Below are positions 21,450 through 22,068 of a stretch of DNA of 22,068 bases, one piece after another (the first letter of the stretch is position 1; each line of letters starts with the position of its first letter). The DNA comes from a virus. The stretch covers positions 1 through 22,068 of IMG/VR virus record IMGVR_UViG_3300025112_000216; one strand, given 5' to 3'. A model generated the notes under the pieces. That model searched no databases. It was given only the letters and a program-made list of their open reading frames with translations, and was not told where the DNA came from. Position numbers and translations under genes: made by a program.

Positions 21450-21628
21450 GTTATTATATATGATATGAGGTATATGTGGTGATTATGTGTTTTTTGAAAA
21501 TGACTTCATGACATAATGACCGGGTGTATGCCAAAATGGCAGATGAGGTATGGGGGATTTGTGGGGAAAGGTGGGGGAAAGTGGGGAAGTGGCTAGATTG
21601 GTAAGTTTGGTCTGGTATTTTAGCCGTC
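21450..21628. other. intergenic region with G-rich tract
   Basis: About 180 bases without a convincing gene. It holds an AT-rich start near 21450, the small hairpin TGCCAAAATGGCA, and an exceptional G-rich tract at 21552-21586 (described in the findings). A short + strand frame over the tract (ATG at 21517, 26 codons) lacks a ribosome-binding site and was not called. Confidence 0.6.
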
Positions 21629-21913
21629 TTAGACCGATTTTCTTGCCGGTTTTTGCAGCACCGTTATAGTTTTTACAAACCTAATCGGAATTTTTTCCAA
21701 TGTACTCGCTAAATCTTTGCCAGTTGTACTCAATAACGCAATGTGGTCCTTATCTCTATAGACTTCATACCCAACAGATTGCATAATCGGGCAAGGTTTC
21801 TTAGCCTCTCGCAGTTGTTTCTTTAGATTATTCCAACCAACATCACCAATTTCTTCTGCATCATGCCATATCACTTCAACAATATTATAATTTTTCGTCT
21901 TCTTTCGCGTCAT
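21629..21913 (-). CDS. conserved small phage protein with W-DA...GW motif (94 aa)
   Basis: After MTRKKTKNYN the protein reads VEVIWHDAEEIGDVGWNNLK, then CPIMQSVGYEVYRDKDHIALL, and ends KIPIRFVKTITVLQKPARK. This order (W-x-DA, GW, a Cys followed by a G-Y strand, I-P and a last strand) belongs to a small family common in phages and prophages, with no known function. TAGGAG lies nine bases before the ATG, but this site is buried in a hairpin (21921-21943), so translation may be controlled by RNA folding. It is the first gene of the rightmost - strand run. Confidence 0.78.
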   Translation of the reverse strand: MTRKKTKNYNIVEVIWHDAEEIGDVGWNNLKKQLREAKKPCPIMQSVGYEVYRDKDHIALLSTTGKDLASTLEKIPIRFVKTITVLQKPARKSV

Positions 21914-21920
21914 TACATAA

Positions 21921-21943
21921 GGCTCCTATTATATGTAGGAGCC
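21921..21943 (-). promoter_or_regulatory. hairpin masking the ribosome-binding site
   Basis: On the - strand GGCTCCTA pairs perfectly with TAGGAGCC, the latter holding the Shine-Dalgarno sequence of the gene at 21629-21913. A second copy of the anti-Shine-Dalgarno piece (GGGCTCCTCGC) stands just upstream, allowing an alternative pairing. Confidence 0.6.
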
Positions 21944-21974
21944 CGCGAGGAGCCCAATATATGCTCCCAAAATC

Positions 21975-21982
21975 AATTTATA
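21975..21982 (-). promoter_or_regulatory. late-promoter-like box TATAAATT (- strand)
   Basis: The - strand reads CTATAAATTG, one base from TATAAATA, about 32 bases before the ribosome-binding-site hairpin. It is well placed to start the transcript of 21629-21913 and the genes that follow. Confidence 0.5.
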
Positions 21983-21996
21983 GCAAATCAATGATA

Positions 21997-22043
21997 TTGA
22001 ATCAAAAACGCATATTCATCTATTTTTGAATCAATAATGCATA
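21997..22043. repeat. imperfect direct repeat near the window end
   Basis: TTGAATCAAAAACGCATA (21997-22014) recurs as TTGAATCAATAATGCATA (22026-22043), 16 of 18 bases identical with a 29-base period. No gene is seen here. It could be part of an operator or promoter of the gene beyond the window. Confidence 0.5.
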
Positions 22044-22068
22044 CTAATATTAGCAGGTACTTAGATGG

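Noticed and set aside
21517-21597. 26-codon + strand frame over the G-rich tract
   Set aside because: No ribosome-binding site, odd Gly/Lys/Trp composition imposed by the G-runs, and the neighbouring genes are on the other strand.
1-22068. tRNA genes, CRISPR arrays, insertion sequences, integrase or attachment sites
   Set aside because: None was seen on reading both strands; repeats present are gene-internal or cassette junctions, and no integration gene occurs in the window.

Overview
The window looks like part of the genome of an AT-rich, strictly lytic tailed phage of the T4-like, marine/cyanophage-related type. No terminase, capsid, tail or polymerase gene lies in the window, so this placement is inferred. 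It rests on T4-late-type promoter boxes (CTAAATA, CATAAATA), tightly packed genes with ATGA/TAATG stop-start overlaps, a RuvC-like resolvase, an MGME1/RecB-type exonuclease, an FmdB zinc ribbon, and many proteins that begin with a short MKSFKQYITEA-like peptide. That peptide closely resembles the capsid-targeting peptide of T4 internal head proteins (MKTYQEFIAEA), which the prohead protease gp21 removes after an L/I-x-E motif. The host cannot be read from this sequence.

Layout. Bases 1-3170 are on the + strand: the 3' part of a modular protein whose modules are separated by near-identical ESVELDE linkers; a trypsin-like serine protease with a lipoprotein signal and an overlapping small membrane protein; an untranslated block of three RNA stem-loops; and a RuvC-like Holliday junction resolvase. 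Bases 3167-16216 are on the - strand: a coiled-coil membrane lipoprotein, six small conserved phage proteins, a GAF-like membrane protein, a 1613-residue multidomain protein (nucleotidyltransferase, basic region, a large unknown domain, SET, HNH), a 43-residue membrane protein, a NUMOD-like protein, a KWDG ligase-like enzyme, a PD-(D/E)XK exonuclease and a Gly/Ala/Ser-rich membrane-active-looking protein. One + strand gene (16300-16563) interrupts this. Bases 16560-21913 return to the - strand: FmdB, two proteins sharing an EYFNEYFNG domain, and a run of six coupled small genes, five of which carry clear targeting peptides, ending with a small conserved gene behind a hairpin that hides its ribosome-binding site.

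How it may work together. Most - strand genes look like cargo for the phage head: individual proteins tagged for packaging, plus two polyprotein-like genes whose modules are separated by possible protease sites. The cargo includes likely DNA-processing, nucleotidyl-transferring, protein-methylating and cysteine-protease-like enzymes, as expected for proteins injected with the DNA to act at once in the host. The cassette-like repeats around the tagged genes suggest that this cargo is exchanged by recombination at the shared tag sequence.

The most unexpected signal is an intergenic RNA at 2435-2486. It reproduces, in order, the highly conserved 23S rRNA segments around helix 70 (AAGGTAGCGA, TTCCT and GAATGGCGTAACGA) without the helix 71 hairpin, and is closed by its own stem. 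This looks like a compact phage-encoded mimic of the ribosomal domain IV core. The rRNA comparison is from memory, and no database search could be run.
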